Source of the DNA: Sphingopyxis lindanitolerans
Lineage (GTDB): Bacteria > Pseudomonadota > Alphaproteobacteria > Sphingomonadales > Sphingomonadaceae
Assembly (NCBI RefSeq): GCF_002993885.1
Contig: NZ_CM009578.1
Coordinates: forward strand, 995,251 to 1,059,250
DNA: 64,000 bases
Direction: 5' to 3'
Shown: piece by piece, positions 1-12,804 of the stretch
Position numbering within the stretch: position 1 is the first letter of the stretch
Layout: the number at the start of each line of letters is the position of its first letter
Position numbers and translations under genes: made by a program
The notes under the pieces: model-generated
The model's database searches: none
What the model was told of the DNA's origin: nothing
The model's input: the letters and a program-made list of their open reading frames with translations, nothing else

Positions 1-818
1 CTCGCCGGTCGAGCAGCGCGCCGCCGCGCGGCCGGTCGCGGCGTGGCGCGGCCCGCGGCGGCATCGATACGGCGCCGCGCCGCGAACAGCGCCGTCAGCG
101 TATCGACATCATGCGGCGCGTCGCGCGCCGCGCCGTCGCTGTCGATGAGCGTCAGCAGCGGCCGCGCGAAGGGTGCGCCCGGCTGCTGCGCCAGATCGGC
201 CGACAGCGCCGCCAGCGCGGCGAGCCGCGCGCCATCTATCGCGGCGCCATGCTCGGCGAGCTGCGCCTCGAGGCTGGCGAGCCATTGCGGGTCGGCCTGT
301 CCGGGATCGGCGAGCAGCTTGCCGCGCGCGCGCAGCGCCGCTTCGTAACGGTTGCTGTGCTGGGCGTGGCGCGGGTCGAGCGCAAGGACGAGGCGATCGA
401 GAAAGCGCCGCCGGTTCCCCGCGCTCTCGACGAACAGCCGGTCCATCGCCGGGGTCAGCCACAGGATCGCGAGCCATTCGCCGAGCGAAGCGGCCGCCGC
501 CGACGCGCCGTTGATCCGCACGATCCGCCGCCCCGGATGCGCGGACTCGATCCCCGTCCCCAGCGCGACCGGCGGCAGATCGGCCCCGGCCAGCACTTCG
601 GCGAAAATGGCAAAGCCGCCGCCGGCACCGTCGCGCACCATGTCGGACAGCGGCGCCCGGCGCAGCCCCCGGCCGGGCGCGAGCAGCGAGATCGCTTCCA
701 ATATATTCGTCTTGCCCGCGCCATTATCGCCGTGAAGCGCGACGAGCCCAGCCGCCGCCGCCATGTCCGCGCCGGCATGATTGCGAAAATCGGTCAGCGA
801 AAGGCGGGTCAGCGTCAT
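1..818 (-). CDS. recF: RecF, 5' part (runs off the left edge; likely frameshifted near the edge)
   Basis: ATP-binding protein of the RecFOR pathway, which loads RecA at single-strand gaps. The ATG at 818 opens [16 protein letters not shown], followed by Walker A (GDNGAGKT, residues 30-37), the usual start of RecF. The frame stays open to the window edge. The last 60 bases are odd. In the start frame they read [20 protein letters not shown], which is not RecF-like, whereas bases 1-12 in another frame read Ser-Thr-Gly-Glu, as in the RecF signature STGEQK. The GPHRxDL segment normally found between these parts is absent. I infer a short deletion with a frame change, real or an assembly error. 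The gene reads away from the sigma-54 operon to its right. Confidence 0.85.
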   Translation of the reverse strand, partial: MTLTRLSLTDFRNHAGADMAAAAGLVALHGDNGAGKTNILEAISLLAPGRGLRRAPLSDMVRDGAGGGFAIFAEVLAGADLPPVALGTGIESAHPGRRIVRINGASAAAASLGEWLAILWLTPAMDRLFVESAGNRRRFLDRLVLALDPRHAQHSNRYEAALRARGKLLADPGQADPQWLASLEAQLAEHGAAIDGARLAALAALSADLAQQPGAPFARPLLTLIDSDGAARDAPHDVDTLTALFAARRRIDAAAGRATPRPAARRRAARPA

Positions 819-865
819 TGTCCGTTGCGCGTAGGATATTTCTCACACGGAAGGAAACATCCTTT

Positions 866-930
866 ACCCCCTCCCGCAGGCGGGAGGGGCAGCGAGACTT
901 GCGCGCTAGTCGCAGCGGGGTGGGGCCCCT
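866..930. repeat. Dispersed palindromic repeat, family A (partial copy)
   Basis: Contains CCCCTCCCGC..GCGGGAGGGG followed by GCAGCGAGACTTGCG and CGCAGCGGGGTGGG. The same word order occurs in the long copies at 12.6 kb and 27.4 kb. This copy is shortened. It lies in the 384-bp gap between recF and the small-protein operon; the remainder of that gap holds the sigma-54 control region. Confidence 0.75.
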
Positions 931-1026
931 TCCCCCAAACCGTCGCCCCCACGCGGGGGCAATGGGTTTATGCAACGATGTCGCGCAAGGAGCCCGCGGC
1001 CCCCGCCTGCGCGAGGTAACGATTAA

Positions 1027-1053
1027 GAAAATTCCCCATGATCTGGAATTTTC
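1027..1053 (+). promoter_or_regulatory. Inverted repeat, candidate enhancer for a sigma-54 activator
   Basis: Perfect inverted repeat GAAAATTCC-N9-GGAATTTTC, AT-rich in a GC-rich setting. A third, imperfect half-site (CAAAATTTCC) follows at about 1066-1075. The repeat ends about 80 bp upstream of the -24 element at 1133, the distance typical of binding sites for enhancer-binding proteins such as PspF. The binding protein is not in this window, so the role is inferred. Confidence 0.45.
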
Positions 1054-1130
1054 ACCATCTTACCGCAAAATTTCCGTTGAAATAAAATGTCGGAAGCCAG
1101 AATCCCGCAGTTAACCGCCAATGAATGAAA

Positions 1131-1148
1131 TTGGCACGCCTCCTGCAA
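1131..1148 (+). promoter_or_regulatory. Sigma-54 (-24/-12) promoter
   Basis: TTGGCACG-CCTCC-TGCAA. The invariant GG (1133-1134) and GC (1145-1146) are exactly 10 bases apart, matching the RpoN consensus TGGCACG-N4-TTGCW closely. Transcription would start near 1158 and read the 42-aa peptide gene (1203) and the PspC gene (1388). In E. coli the phage-shock operon is also sigma-54 driven, which agrees with the downstream PspC domain. Confidence 0.7.
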
Positions 1149-1202
1149 TACACTGGGCATCCACCGGACGACCCGGCGGACCCATTTAGGAAGGACAAGA
1201 TC

Positions 1203-1331
1203 ATGACCCATTTCAATGTCGACTCGCTCAAGAGCTACGCCATCGCCGCGGTTGCCGCGCTCTATTGCTCGCTGATGTTCCTCGCCGCTGTCGGCCCGAA
1301 CGCTGCGCAATTCGGTGGGCTGGTCGCCTGA
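1203..1331 (+). CDS. Small hydrophobic peptide (42 aa), first gene of the sigma-54 operon
   Basis: A 42-residue protein beginning MTHFNVDSLKSYAIAAV, with one hydrophobic segment (about residues 12-32) that could span the membrane. AGGAAGG lies at 1189-1195, a good ribosome binding site for the ATG at 1203; longer upstream starts lack one. It is the first gene after the sigma-54 promoter and 56 bp ahead of the PspC gene, so the two are probably co-transcribed. I do not recognise a named family. Position suggests a role in envelope-stress response, which is inference. Confidence 0.65.
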   Translation: MTHFNVDSLKSYAIAAVAALYCSLMFLAAVGPNAAQFGGLVA

Positions 1332-1387
1332 CCAGCCGCCTTTGCCCCAACAACGCCGGCCCCAAGGCCGGGATGGAAAGGAAAGAC

Positions 1388-1567
1388 ATGAACCAGGGTT
1401 TTCGCAAGAATCGTCGGAACGGGATGATCTTCGGCGTGTGCGCCGGGATGGCGGACCAGTTCGGCATCGACGTCTTGTGGACGCGCGTCGGCTTCGTCGC
1501 CTTGACGCTTCTGGGCTTCGGCCTGCCGCTGCTGCTGTACCTCGCCGTCGCGATCCTCGCGCCCTAG
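1388..1567 (+). CDS. PspC-domain membrane protein (59 aa)
   Basis: Almost the entire protein is a PspC domain: a basic start (MNQGFRKNRRNGMIFGVCAG), then MADQFGIDVLWTRV and a hydrophobic C-terminal helix rich in Leu. PspC proteins are inner-membrane parts of the phage-shock response to loss of membrane integrity. The Gly-Val-Cys-Ala-Gly motif and length fit the short single-domain form. The start ATG follows GGAAAGG. It is the second gene of the small operon and is followed by a strong terminator. The name pspC is withheld because no pspA or pspF is visible nearby. Confidence 0.8.
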   Translation: MNQGFRKNRRNGMIFGVCAGMADQFGIDVLWTRVGFVALTLLGFGLPLLLYLAVAILAP

Positions 1568-1631
1568 GACAGCGAAGGGCCGGTCGCTGTCACCAGCGCG
1601 TCGCACCGGCCCGCCCATTCCCAAGCACCAA

Positions 1632-1664
1632 GGGCTCACCGGCCGGACCGGTGGGCCCTTTTCT
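1632..1664 (+). terminator. Rho-independent terminator after the PspC operon
   Basis: GC-rich stem GGGCTCACCGG / CCGGTGGGCCC, then TTTTC. It lies 65 bp after the PspC stop codon. Confidence 0.75.
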
Positions 1665-1687
1665 ATTTTGCGGTCGCGAACGACGGC

Positions 1688-1847
1688 TACCGACTGGAAG
1701 CCGACATTTCTTTCATCGTCACCCTGAACTTGTTTCAGGGTCCATGGCCGGACGTCTCATTCAGCGCGGCGCTGGACGAGAACGCAGGCCATGGATGCTG
1801 AAACAAGTTCAGCATGACGAGGTTTAAAGACTGCAATCGACCGATCG
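1688..1847. repeat. Dispersed repeat, family B (about 160 bp, fold-back)
   Basis: The core is a long inverted repeat: CGTCACCCTGAACTTG..GTCCATGGCC on the left pairs with GGCCATGGATGC..CAAGTTCAGCATGACG on the right. A near-identical unit with the same flanks (..CTTTCATCGTCACC and GAGGTTTAAAG..TGCAATCGAC) lies in direct orientation at 27174-27326. It fills most of the 421-bp gap between the PspC gene and rpoC. Confidence 0.85.
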
Positions 1848-1920
1848 CGGCCAAAAGCGATCCTCCCCCTCCCCGTGCCGGGGAGGATCGGAGACGGCCG
1901 CTTCCCACCCCAAAGCCGCC

Positions 1921-1957
1921 AAACGAAAAAGCCCCGCCGGATCGCTCCGGCGGGGCT
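1921..1957 (-). terminator. Rho-independent terminator of rpoBC
   Basis: Read on the minus strand: AGCCCCGCCGG AGCGAT CCGGCGGGGCT followed by TTTTTCGTTT. It sits about 35 bp beyond the rpoC stop codon. Confidence 0.85.
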
Positions 1958-1988
1958 CTGTCTGTCAGGCCCGAAAGGATCGAGGGGT

Positions 1989-6269
<4,281 letters not shown>

Positions 6270-6287
6270 AATCAGGTTCCTCGCTTA

Positions 6288-6384
6288 GCCCCTCCCTTTC
6301 AGGGGAGGGGTTGGAGTGGAGTGTCTCGGCTTGGCTCTGCCTCGCGAGACCCCACCCCCGGCCCCTCCCCCGAAGGGGAAGGGT
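6288..6384. repeat. Palindromic repeat between rpoB and rpoC
   Basis: CCCCTCCCTTTCAGGGGAGGGG on the left and CCCCTCCCCCGAAGGGG.. on the right, with CACTCC/GGAGTG-like and CTCGCGAGACCCC words between. It is a REP-type fold-back inside the rpoBC operon. It has no T-run, so it is more likely an mRNA-stability or processing element than a terminator. Confidence 0.7.
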
Positions 6385-6392
6385 GAGATGGC

Positions 6393-9300
6393 TTATTCGG
6401 CGGCTTCGGGAAGGGCATCCGGGGCGTTGTCGGGATCCTCTTCCGCATAGGAAGAAAGTTCGACGTTGAGGCCCAGCGAGCGCATTTCCTTGACGAGCAC
6501 GTTGAAGCTTTCGGGAATGCCGGCCTCGAACGTGTCGTCGCCCTTGACGATCGCTTCGTAAACCTTGGTGCGGCCGATCACGTCATCGGACTTCACCGTC
6601 AGCATTTCCTGGAGCGTATAGGCCGCGCCATAGGCCTGGAGCGCCCACACTTCCATTTCACCGAAGCGCTGGCCGCCGAACTGCGCCTTACCGCCCAGCG
6701 GCTGCTGGGTGACGAGGCTGTACGGCCCGATCGAACGCGCGTGGATCTTGTCGTCGACCAGGTGATGGAGCTTCAGCATATAGATGTAGCCCACGGTCAC
6801 CTTGCGGTCGAACTTGTCGCCGGTGCGGCCGTCATACAGGTCCGACTGACCCGATTCATGCAGCCCCGCGAGGGTCAGCATGTTCGTGACGTCGGCTTCC
6901 TTCGCGCCGTCGAACACCGGCGTCGCGAACGGCACGCCGACCTTCAGGTTCGACGCCAGCTCGACGATGCTTTCGGCGCTGCGCGACTTGATGTCATCGG
7001 CATATTCGGCGCCATAGACATGCTCCAACTGGTCACGCACCGCTTCGGGCATCTCGCCGCCGGTCGCGTCGGGGTTGGCGTCGCGCCAATCCTCCAGCGC
7101 CTGCGTGACCTGCTGCCCGAGGCCGCGCGAAGCCCAGCCAAGATGCGTTTCCAGAATCTGCCCGACGTTCATGCGCGACGGCACGCCCAGCGGGTTCAGC
7201 ACGATATCGACCGGCGTCCCGTCTTCGAGGAACGGCATGTCCTCGTTCGGCAGGATGCGGCTGATGACGCCCTTGTTGCCATGACGGCCGGCCATCTTGT
7301 CACCCGGTTGCAGCTTGCGCTTCACCGCGACGAAGACCTTGACCATCTTGAGCACGCCGGGGGCGAGTTCGTCGCCGCGCTGGAGCTTTTCGACGCGATC
7401 CTCATACTTCGCGTTGATCCGCTTGATCGCGTCGTCATACTGCGCCTTGATCGCTTCGAGGGCGGTCTGCGCCCTGTCTTCGACGACGGCGAGCTTCCAC
7501 CAGTCGGCGCGGTCGAGATCGATCAGCATCTGCTCGGTCACCTCGTCGCCCTTCTTCAGGCCCTTCGGCACCGCGCTGGTCGTCTGACCGATCAGCAGGT
7601 CCTTGAGGCTGGAGAAGGTCGCGCGGTTGAGGATCGCGCGCTCGTCGTCCGAATCCTGCTTCAGCCGCTCGATTTCCTCGCGTTCGATCGCGATCGCACG
7701 TTCGTCCTTGTCGATACCGTGACGGTTGAAGACGCGAACCTCGACGACCGTGCCCGACACGCCCGGCGGCAGGCGCAGCGAGGTGTCGCGCACGTCGCTC
7801 GCCTTTTCACCGAAGATGGCGCGGAGAAGCTTTTCTTCCGGCGTCATCGGGCTTTCGCCCTTCGGGGTGATCTTGCCCGCCAGGATATCGCCCGGGCCGA
7901 CTTCGGCGCCGATATAGACGATGCCCGCCTCGTCGAGGTTGCGCAGCGCTTCCTCGCCGACGTTCGGAATGTCGCGGGTGATGTCTTCCGGCCCAAGCCG
8001 CGTGTCGCGCGCGGTGACTTCGAATTCCTCGATGTGGATCGAGGTGAAGACGTCGTCCTTCACGATGCGTTCGCTGATGAGGATACTATCCTCATAATTA
8101 TAGCCGTTCCACGGCATGAACGCGACGAGCACATTCTTGCCCAGCGCCAACTCGCCCAGCTCGGTCGACGGACCGTCGGCGATGATGTCGCCGGTGCGGA
8201 CGATCTCGCCCACCTTCACCAGCGGACGCTGGTTGATGCAGGTGTTCTGGTTCGAACGCTGGAACTTCTGAAGGCGATAGATGTCGACGCCCGACTTGCC
8301 GGGTTCGACCATGTCGGTGGCGCGAATGACGATGCGGGTCGCATCGACCTGGTCGATCACGCCGCCGCGGCGCGCCGCGATCGCCGCGCCCGAATCGCAG
8401 GCGACCGTGCCTTCCATGCCGGTGCCGACGACCGGCGCCTCGGCGCGAAGCAGCGGCACCGCCTGGCGCTGCATGTTCGAACCCATCAGCGCGCGGTTGG
8501 CGTCATCGTTTTCGAGGAAGGGGATCAGCGAGGCCGCGACCGAAACAAGCTGCTTCGGCGACACGTCCATCAGCGTGATCTGGTCGCGCGGCGCCATCAG
8601 GAACTCGCCCGCCTCGCGCGCCGAGATCAGCTCGTCGATGAAGCTGCCGTCGGGGTTGAGGTCGGCGTTCGCCTGCGCGACCGTGTGCTTCGATTCCTCC
8701 ATCGCCGACAGATAGACGACCTCGTTGGTCACCTTGCCGTCGATGATCTTGCGATACGGCGTTTCGATGAAGCCATATTTATTGACCCGCGCAAAGGTGG
8801 CGAGGCTGTTGATCAAACCGATGTTCGGGCCTTCGGGCGTTTCGATCGGACAGATACGGCCATAGTGGGTCGGGTGAACGTCGCGGACCTCGAAACCCGC
8901 GCGCTCGCGGGTAAGCCCGCCCGGCCCGAGCGCCGACACGCGGCGCTTGTGGGTCACTTCGGACAGCGGGTTGGTCTGATCCATGAACTGGCTGAGCTGC
9001 GACGAACCAAAGAATTCGCGCACGGCGGCGACCGCAGGCTTGGCGTTGATCAGATCGTTCGGCATCACCGTCGACACGTCGACCGACGACATGCGTTCCT
9101 TCACCGCGCGTTCCATGCGGAGCAGGCCGACGCGATACTGGTTTTCGAGCAGCTCACCGACCGAACGCACGCGGCGGTTGCCGAGATTGTCGATATCGTC
9201 GATCTCGCCCTTGCCGTCCTTCAGGTTCACCAGCTCCTTGACCACGGCGAGGATGTCCTCGCTGCGCAGCGTCGTCACCGTATCCTCGGCGTCGAGGCCA

Positions 9301-10571
9301 AGACGCATGTTGAGCTTGACGCGGCCAACCGCCGACAGGTCATAGCGCTCGGAATCGAAGAACAGACCGCCGAACAAGGCTTCGGCCGTCTCGCGCGTCG
9401 GCGGTTCGCCGGGGCGCATGACGCGGTAGATGTCCGACAGCGCCTGGTCACGGTCCTCGGCCTTGTCGGCCTTCAGCGTGTTGCGGATCCACGGGCCGGT
9501 GTTGTTGTGGTCGATGTCGAGCAGTTCGAGCTTTTCGATGCCCGCGCCGTCGATCTTTTCCAGATTTTCGGCGGTCACTTCGTCGCCGGCCTCGATATAG
9601 ATTTCGCCGGTGGCGTCGTTGACCAGGTCATAGGCGCTGTAGCGGCCGAAGATTTCCTCGGTCGGGATCAGCAGCGTGTCGAGACCGTCCTTCGCCGCCT
9701 TGTTGGCGAGGCGCGGGCTGATCTTGTGGCCGGCGGCAAAGACGACTTCGCCGGTCTTGGCGTCGACGACGTCGAACGCGGGCTTCGCGCCGCGCCAGTT
9801 TTCGACCATGAACGGCACGCGCCAGCCGTTTTCGGCGCGCTCGAAGACCAGGCGGTCATAAAAGGTGTTGAGGATTTCCTCGCCCGACATGCCCAGCGCA
9901 TAGAGCAGGCTGGTGACCGGCAGCTTGCGCTTGCGGTCGATACGGACGTTGACGATGTCCTTGGCATCGAACTCGAAGTCGAGCCACGAGCCGCGATACG
10001 GAATCACGCGCGCGGCGAACAGGAACTTGCCCGACGAGTGGGTCTTGCCGCGATCATGGTCGAAGAGCACACCCGGCGAACGGTGCATCTGCGACACGAT
10101 GACGCGCTCGGTGCCGTTGACGAAGAAGGTGCCGTTCTGCGTCATGAGCGGCATGTCGCCCATATAGACGTCCTGCTCCTTGATATCGAGCACCGAGCGC
10201 GTGTCGGTTTCGCTGTCGACTTCAAAGACGATCAGGCGCAGCGTGACCTTCATCGGCGCCGCGTAGGTGATGCCGCGCTGGCGGCACTCATCGACGTCGT
10301 ACTTCGGCGCTTCGAGTTCGTAATGGACGAAGTCGAGCTCGGCGGTGCCGGCGAAATCGCGGATCGGGAAAACGCTGCGCAGCGTCTTTTCGAGACCCGA
10401 AACATAGCCGACCGACGGATCCGAGCGCAGGAACTGCTCATAGGATTCGCGCTGCACCTCGATGAGGTTGGGCATTTCCACCGCTTCGTGGATATTGCCG
10501 AACAGCTTGCGGATTCGCTTGCTTGCGGTTGCTTCGAGGGTCTTGCCCACCGACTTCGCCTTGGTCGCCAT
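6393..10571 (-). CDS. rpoB: DNA-directed RNA polymerase subunit beta
   Basis: Second-largest RNA polymerase subunit, 1392 residues. The rifampicin-binding segment reads [20 protein letters not shown] then [13 protein letters not shown]. It keeps the Asp, His and Ser positions whose substitution commonly gives resistance, so the allele looks sensitive. The C-terminal [21 protein letters not shown] clamp segment is intact. The start [20 protein letters not shown] follows a purine-rich leader (GAAGGCGAGA). In most bacteria rplL lies directly upstream; here it is 7.5 kb away, and a near-consensus promoter at 10750-10778 gives rpoBC its own start with a leader of about 170 bases. Confidence 0.99.
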   Translation of the reverse strand: MATKAKSVGKTLEATASKRIRKLFGNIHEAVEMPNLIEVQRESYEQFLRSDPSVGYVSGLEKTLRSVFPIRDFAGTAELDFVHYELEAPKYDVDECRQRGITYAAPMKVTLRLIVFEVDSETDTRSVLDIKEQDVYMGDMPLMTQNGTFFVNGTERVIVSQMHRSPGVLFDHDRGKTHSSGKFLFAARVIPYRGSWLDFEFDAKDIVNVRIDRKRKLPVTSLLYALGMSGEEILNTFYDRLVFERAENGWRVPFMVENWRGAKPAFDVVDAKTGEVVFAAGHKISPRLANKAAKDGLDTLLIPTEEIFGRYSAYDLVNDATGEIYIEAGDEVTAENLEKIDGAGIEKLELLDIDHNNTGPWIRNTLKADKAEDRDQALSDIYRVMRPGEPPTRETAEALFGGLFFDSERYDLSAVGRVKLNMRLGLDAEDTVTTLRSEDILAVVKELVNLKDGKGEIDDIDNLGNRRVRSVGELLENQYRVGLLRMERAVKERMSSVDVSTVMPNDLINAKPAVAAVREFFGSSQLSQFMDQTNPLSEVTHKRRVSALGPGGLTRERAGFEVRDVHPTHYGRICPIETPEGPNIGLINSLATFARVNKYGFIETPYRKIIDGKVTNEVVYLSAMEESKHTVAQANADLNPDGSFIDELISAREAGEFLMAPRDQITLMDVSPKQLVSVAASLIPFLENDDANRALMGSNMQRQAVPLLRAEAPVVGTGMEGTVACDSGAAIAARRGGVIDQVDATRIVIRATDMVEPGKSGVDIYRLQKFQRSNQNTCINQRPLVKVGEIVRTGDIIADGPSTELGELALGKNVLVAFMPWNGYNYEDSILISERIVKDDVFTSIHIEEFEVTARDTRLGPEDITRDIPNVGEEALRNLDEAGIVYIGAEVGPGDILAGKITPKGESPMTPEEKLLRAIFGEKASDVRDTSLRLPPGVSGTVVEVRVFNRHGIDKDERAIAIEREEIERLKQDSDDERAILNRATFSSLKDLLIGQTTSAVPKGLKKGDEVTEQMLIDLDRADWWKLAVVEDRAQTALEAIKAQYDDAIKRINAKYEDRVEKLQRGDELAPGVLKMVKVFVAVKRKLQPGDKMAGRHGNKGVISRILPNEDMPFLEDGTPVDIVLNPLGVPSRMNVGQILETHLGWASRGLGQQVTQALEDWRDANPDATGGEMPEAVRDQLEHVYGAEYADDIKSRSAESIVELASNLKVGVPFATPVFDGAKEADVTNMLTLAGLHESGQSDLYDGRTGDKFDRKVTVGYIYMLKLHHLVDDKIHARSIGPYSLVTQQPLGGKAQFGGQRFGEMEVWALQAYGAAYTLQEMLTVKSDDVIGRTKVYEAIVKGDDTFEAGIPESFNVLVKEMRSLGLNVELSSYAEEDPDNAPDALPEAAE

Positions 10572-10749
10572 AAGTGATTGTCTCGCCTTCGTAAAATAGC
10601 TCGCGAGCGCAGCAGAGACGCAAAAAGGCCGCGACCAACCGTTGCCGGTTTACCGCAGCTTTCCAACGCATCCTGAAATCCCTACCGCCCTATTCCTGTG
10701 GCCCGTTGCGCAAAGTCAGGCCGCTTCCCGGACGATCGGGTGTGGACGC

Positions 10750-10778
10750 GATATAGGATTGGGGAGGCCGAGTGTCAA
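10750..10778 (-). promoter_or_regulatory. Sigma-70 promoter of rpoBC
   Basis: On the minus strand TTGACA (10778-10773), 17-bp spacer, TATATC (10755-10750). This is near-perfect. It lies in the 403-bp gap between rpoB and the divergent gene at 10975. The rest of that gap is unremarkable rpoB leader and the upstream region of the other gene. Confidence 0.75.
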
Positions 10779-10974
10779 TGGAAGCAGGGAGGTGTCGAGA
10801 TAGGAGCGGACCTTGGGATTGTCGTCGATCAGCCCCCCTAAAATCCTGTTCCACCTCAGGACAGAACACGATTCATCCCGCTCCCGCCACGGCTCGACCA
10901 TTTTGGCATGGCCTATGCGGCTTTCGCGCGTTCAAGCGTCTCGACCGTTCAAAACGTCAGGAGAAAGCACGACG

Positions 10975-11598
10975 ATGCGTAAACATGCAGGATTTCTAGC
11001 GCCCCTTGCCCTCGGAATGGCGATCGCCGGCGGTGCGCCCGCGTTCGCACAGGCGGCGCCCGCCGCCGCTCCGGGCGTGACCCTTACCCCCGGCACGATC
11101 GTCCACGACAGCGAAGGCCAGGAAATCGGCCCGATCGCCAGCTCCGACGGCGCGACCGTCGTCGTCACCGTCGGCGACAAGCCCGCCGCGCTTCCCGCGA
11201 GCGCTTTCATGCAGACCGACAAGGGCACCGCAATCACGCTGACGCTCGCGCAGCTTACCGCCGCGCTCGACCAGCAGGCCGCCGCCGCCGACGCGCAGCT
11301 CACCGCCGCGCTCCAGCCGGGCGCTGATATCAAGGGCGTGAACGGCAGTTCGGTCATCGGCAAGGTCAAGACTGCCGACGCCGACGGCGTCGTCGTCACC
11401 ACCGCGCAGGGCGACGTCCGCCTGCCGCGCAAGGCCTTCTTCGTCGCGGCGGCGGGTCTGTCGACCAGCTTCTCCGCCGAACAGTTCGCTGCGGCAGTCG
11501 CCGAAGCCAAGGCCCCCGACGCGGCGGCTCCGGGCGACACGGCCACGGACACCGGCGCAGCGGCCGACGCCGAACCGGCCCCGGAATCCACCAACTGA
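10975..11598 (+). CDS. Exported protein of unknown function (207 aa)
   Basis: MRKHAGFLAPLALGMAIAGG and a following Ala-Phe-Ala site form a clear Sec signal peptide, so the protein is periplasmic or envelope-bound. The mature part is Ala/Asp-rich with two similar halves. In each, a short segment (GTIVHDSEGQEIGPI; VNGSSVIGKVKTADA) looks like a beta-barrel/PRC-like module asking how a signal is stored, followed by a Val-rich strand. The C-terminus is an acidic Ala/Thr tail. CAGGAGAAAGC precedes the ATG. It is divergent from rpoB and followed by its own terminator, so it is a single-gene unit. No confident family. Confidence 0.75.
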   Translation: MRKHAGFLAPLALGMAIAGGAPAFAQAAPAAAPGVTLTPGTIVHDSEGQEIGPIASSDGATVVVTVGDKPAALPASAFMQTDKGTAITLTLAQLTAALDQQAAAADAQLTAALQPGADIKGVNGSSVIGKVKTADADGVVVTTAQGDVRLPRKAFFVAAAGLSTSFSAEQFAAAVAEAKAPDAAAPGDTATDTGAAADAEPAPESTN

Positions 11599-11620
11599 TC
11601 CACCCGATCCGGCGGATGCC

Positions 11621-11656
11621 AAAAAGGCGCGAGGGCAAAGCTCTCGCGCCTTTTTC
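11621..11656 (+). terminator. Rho-independent terminator
   Basis: AAAAA, then stem GGCGCGAG..CTCTCGCGCC, then TTTTT. The A-run and T-run make it work in both directions, although only the plus-strand gene at 10975 obviously needs it. Confidence 0.85.
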
Positions 11657-11699
11657 CTTGGCGCCGCGGCCGCTTCGCGAACATGGGGTCGATGGGAAT

Positions 11700-11750
11700 C
11701 GACTCCTCCCCATCGTCATGCTGAAACAAGTTCAGGGTGACGAAATTGAA
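11700..11750. repeat. Fragment of dispersed repeat family B
   Basis: ATCGTCATGCTGAAAC and AAGTTCAGGGTGACGA match one arm junction of the family B fold-back at 1.7 kb and 27.2 kb. Only the tip of the hairpin remains. Confidence 0.6.
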
Positions 11751-11807
11751 AGGCAACTCCCCACCCCAATGCCGCGGTTCCTGCAAGCGCGGCATTGTTC
11801 AGGCCGC

Positions 11808-12476
11808 CTAGAATATCCCCTTGAGCAGCTTGCCCGGATTCCTCCGCAACGCCGCTTCCTCATTGCCCATATAGAGGAAGATGCCTTTCAGCGCCTGGTC
11901 GGTGACCGAATTGGTCAACCCATCATGGCTGAGTCCCGCGATCGAGAGCAATTGGCTGCTGCCCGATAGCTGGTCGAGCTGACGATAGGCGCCAACCTCG
12001 TCCAGCGCTCCCGCGATCAGCGGCCGCACCTTGTCACCGAGCAGGCCGCCCGCGCTCGATTGCAGATAGCGGGTCGCGCCATCGTTTTTCGACACCAGCG
12101 ACGGCATGTCGTTCCAGCCCAGATTGTCGATCGCGGCGCGGAACAGCGGTTTCGCTTCGCCCGCCGCCTTGCCGCCCGCGTCGTTCAGGCTCTTGGTCAG
12201 CCCGGTCGTCAGCCCCAGCCTGTCGCCCGCGCCGAGCAATTTCGACGCGAGCTTGCCGCTCGTGCCGGGAAGCAGGATGCGCACCGCGGTGTCGGCATAG
12301 AAGGCACCCGGCTGCGCCAGCCGGTCGAGCGCGGTGTCCGACGCATTGGCGATCAACCCCTTGACGCCGGGCTTCGACGTTTTCGCCAGCGCGGCGGGGA
12401 TCAGGCCCGCCACCGCCAGTCCGGCCGCACCCGCGAGCAGCATCCGCCGCGCCATCCATTCTCGATCCTGGTCCAT
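11808..12476 (-). CDS. DUF4197 family exported protein
   Basis: 222 residues. An N-terminal Arg-rich start (MDQDREWMARRMLLAGAAGL) and hydrophobic run ending near Ala-Leu-Ala act as signal peptide or anchor. The body, with SDTALDRLAQPGAFY, KALGAGD-like and LGWNDMPSLVSKNDGATRYL motifs and the Cys-less helical end VTDQALKGIFLYMGNEEAAL, fits the DUF4197 family, whose role is unknown. I take the ATG at 12476 because GGGAGAAGG precedes it. The in-frame ATG at 12536 would put 20 non-conserved residues before the signal sequence. It stands alone between the exported protein and a GGDEF gene. Confidence 0.8.
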   Translation of the reverse strand: MDQDREWMARRMLLAGAAGLAVAGLIPAALAKTSKPGVKGLIANASDTALDRLAQPGAFYADTAVRILLPGTSGKLASKLLGAGDRLGLTTGLTKSLNDAGGKAAGEAKPLFRAAIDNLGWNDMPSLVSKNDGATRYLQSSAGGLLGDKVRPLIAGALDEVGAYRQLDQLSGSSQLLSIAGLSHDGLTNSVTDQALKGIFLYMGNEEAALRRNPGKLLKGIF

Positions 12477-12565
12477 GACCTTCTCCCACTCCGTAAGAGG
12501 CGGGTTTATCAGCAAAACCGGTCCCGCCAAAGCCACTTCGCCAGCCGCGACTGGAAAGGGCGGTT

Positions 12566-12750
12566 TAGGGGTGGGGAGCGGACGTTGAAGGATGGCGCTG
12601 ATGTCCCCTCCCGCAAGCGGGAGGGGCAGCGAGACTTGCGAACTTGTTCGCTAGCCGCAGCGGGGTGGGCCATTGCGACGCCGCTGCCCACCCCCAACCC
12701 CTCCCGCCTGCGGGAGGGGAGAGCAGCCGTCCGCAATCAGTCGCCTCCGG
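12566..12750. repeat. Dispersed repeat family A, long copy
   Basis: About 180 bp containing GGGGAGCGGACGTTGAAGG, two GC-rich palindromes CCCCTCCCGC..GCGGGAGGGG, and GCGAACTTGTTCGCTAGCCG between them. An almost identical unit occurs inverted at 27327-27500. It occupies most of the 328-bp gap between the DUF4197 gene and the GGDEF gene. Confidence 0.9.
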
Positions 12751-12804
12751 CCCTTCCTCCACGTCCGTTCCATCCAGCGAAGCCACAACGCCCGTTCGCC
12801 GCCG

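Noticed and set aside
6393..10571. Rifampicin-resistance substitution in rpoB
   Set aside because: The Asp, His and Ser positions of the rifampicin region have the sensitive-type residues; the single Thr in place of Asn ([10 protein letters not shown]) is not a recognised resistance change.
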